Assembly: GCA_009843725.1 (NCBI GenBank)
Contig: VYCX01000242.1
Span: 1 to 6,160 of the forward strand
DNA from: Boseongicola sp. SB0675_bin_26
GTDB lineage: Bacteria > Pseudomonadota > Alphaproteobacteria > Rhodobacterales > Rhodobacteraceae
DNA: 6,160 nucleotides
Direction: 5' to 3'
Positions 5,820 to 6,160 of this stretch are shown here, in pieces (the first letter of the stretch is position 1; the number at the start of each line of letters is the position of its first letter). A program made the position numbers and the translations under genes. The notes beneath the pieces are model-generated. The model saw only the letters and a program-made list of their open reading frames with translations, made no database searches and had not been told where the DNA came from.

Positions 5820-6087
5820 GCGCTTTGACCCGGAATGCTCGGAGAAACTAAGGGTTTAGAGCGGCACTAGCAACGCCTTCTGTAGTACAACGGGAATTCG
5901 ACAGCAGTTCGCCAGGAAAGTCTCTCAATCAGGACGCTGGCGCCGCGCTTCCACGACCCGCAACACGTCCGGCGCCCCTCGGGCAGGAAGGGTTCGCAGG
6001 CAGGCATGTCCTGGCCGAAGGGCACTTCGTCGGCTGCCCGGCACGGACCGCTTCACGCGCTTCGGCGGAAGGCTCGCTCGCGACCGA
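5820..6087. other. Intergenic stretch with no recognised gene
   Basis: I translated the frames on both strands and saw no known family. A minus-strand frame of 77 codons running from 6158 to 5925 is Arg/Pro-rich, crosses a sharp change in base composition and has no ribosome binding site, so I treat it as chance. Structure is modest: GGCGCC occurs at 5939 and 5971, and CGGGCAG (5980-5986) can pair with CTGCCCG (6034-6040) around two smaller hairpins (6001-6013 and 6016-6029). The control region of the minus-strand DUF502 gene should lie in its left part, but no convincing -35/-10 pair is visible. Confidence 0.5.
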
Positions 6088-6088
6088 T

Positions 6089-6120
6089 TGACAAGAACAA
6101 GCAATCCTAGTGTCTTGTCA
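6089..6120. repeat. Inverted repeat at an AT-rich boundary
   Basis: TGACAAGA (6089-6096) and TCTTGTCA (6113-6120) are exact reverse complements; skipping A6097 adds two more pairs (6098-6099 with 6111-6112). The left arm contains most of a consensus TTGACA (6088-6093), but no -10 lies at 16-18 bp. From here to the window end the GC content falls to about 42 %. It could be an operator, a control region for a gene starting beyond 6160, or the end of a mobile element. Only one flank is visible. Confidence 0.4.
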
Positions 6121-6160
6121 CAGTGATTTTGACTCTTTGATTGATGGTTTGGAAGCATCG

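Noticed and set aside
5160..5828. Plus-strand open frame of 222 codons opposite the DUF502 gene
   Set aside because: The minus strand has clear membrane helices and family signatures; the plus frame resembles nothing known.
5825..5853. TTGACC at 5825 as a plus-strand promoter
   Set aside because: At 17 bp the -10 would be CTAAGG, a very poor match, and no plus-strand gene follows.
6088..6116. Consensus TTGACA at 6088 as a promoter
   Set aside because: No acceptable -10 at 16-18 bp; kept only as part of the inverted repeat.
5925..6158. Minus-strand 77-codon frame at the right edge
   Set aside because: Spans an abrupt composition change, no ribosome binding site, basic low-complexity product.

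Overview
The window reads as an ordinary chromosomal segment of a fairly GC-rich (roughly 60 %) bacterium, almost certainly an alphaproteobacterium. The signs are the sequence style of TrmD, the zinc-free 73-residue L31, the 3-hydroxybutyrate dehydrogenase of the PHB cycle, and the CtpA protease placed directly behind gpmI. The assignment is from recognised protein families only; I cannot name a genus.

Layout, left to right. Positions 1-706 hold the C-terminal part of cofactor-independent phosphoglycerate mutase (gpmI, glycolysis), cut by the window edge. A 191-bp gap carrying a perfect 8-bp inverted repeat leads to ctpA (898-2253), a periplasmic S41 carboxyl-terminal processing protease. A poorly conserved stretch (2254-2585) precedes the conserved body of trmD (tRNA m1G37 methyltransferase, ending at 3281); no start codon sits where the family normally starts. 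A strong stem-loop follows trmD. Then come a good sigma70-type promoter and a structured leader of about 140 nt in front of rplS (L19, 3523-3900), which is followed 11 bp later by rpmE (L31, 3912-4133). After 79 bp comes bdhA (4213-4986), with a near-perfect Shine-Dalgarno. A convergent gene on the minus strand (5097-5819) encodes a two-helix DUF502/COV-type membrane protein. The last 340 bases contain no gene I recognise; the final ~70 bases turn AT-rich and carry a 10-bp bulged inverted repeat, perhaps the edge of a mobile element or the control region of a gene beyond the window.

How the parts relate: trmD, rplS and rpmE form a translation-related block; gpmI and bdhA serve central carbon and reserve metabolism; ctpA and the DUF502 gene act at the envelope. 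I found no defence system, CRISPR array, toxin-antitoxin pair, tRNA or complete insertion sequence. The points most worth a second look are the missing canonical trmD start with rimM absent from its usual place, the layered structure of the rplS leader, the palindrome before ctpA, and the AT-rich right edge.
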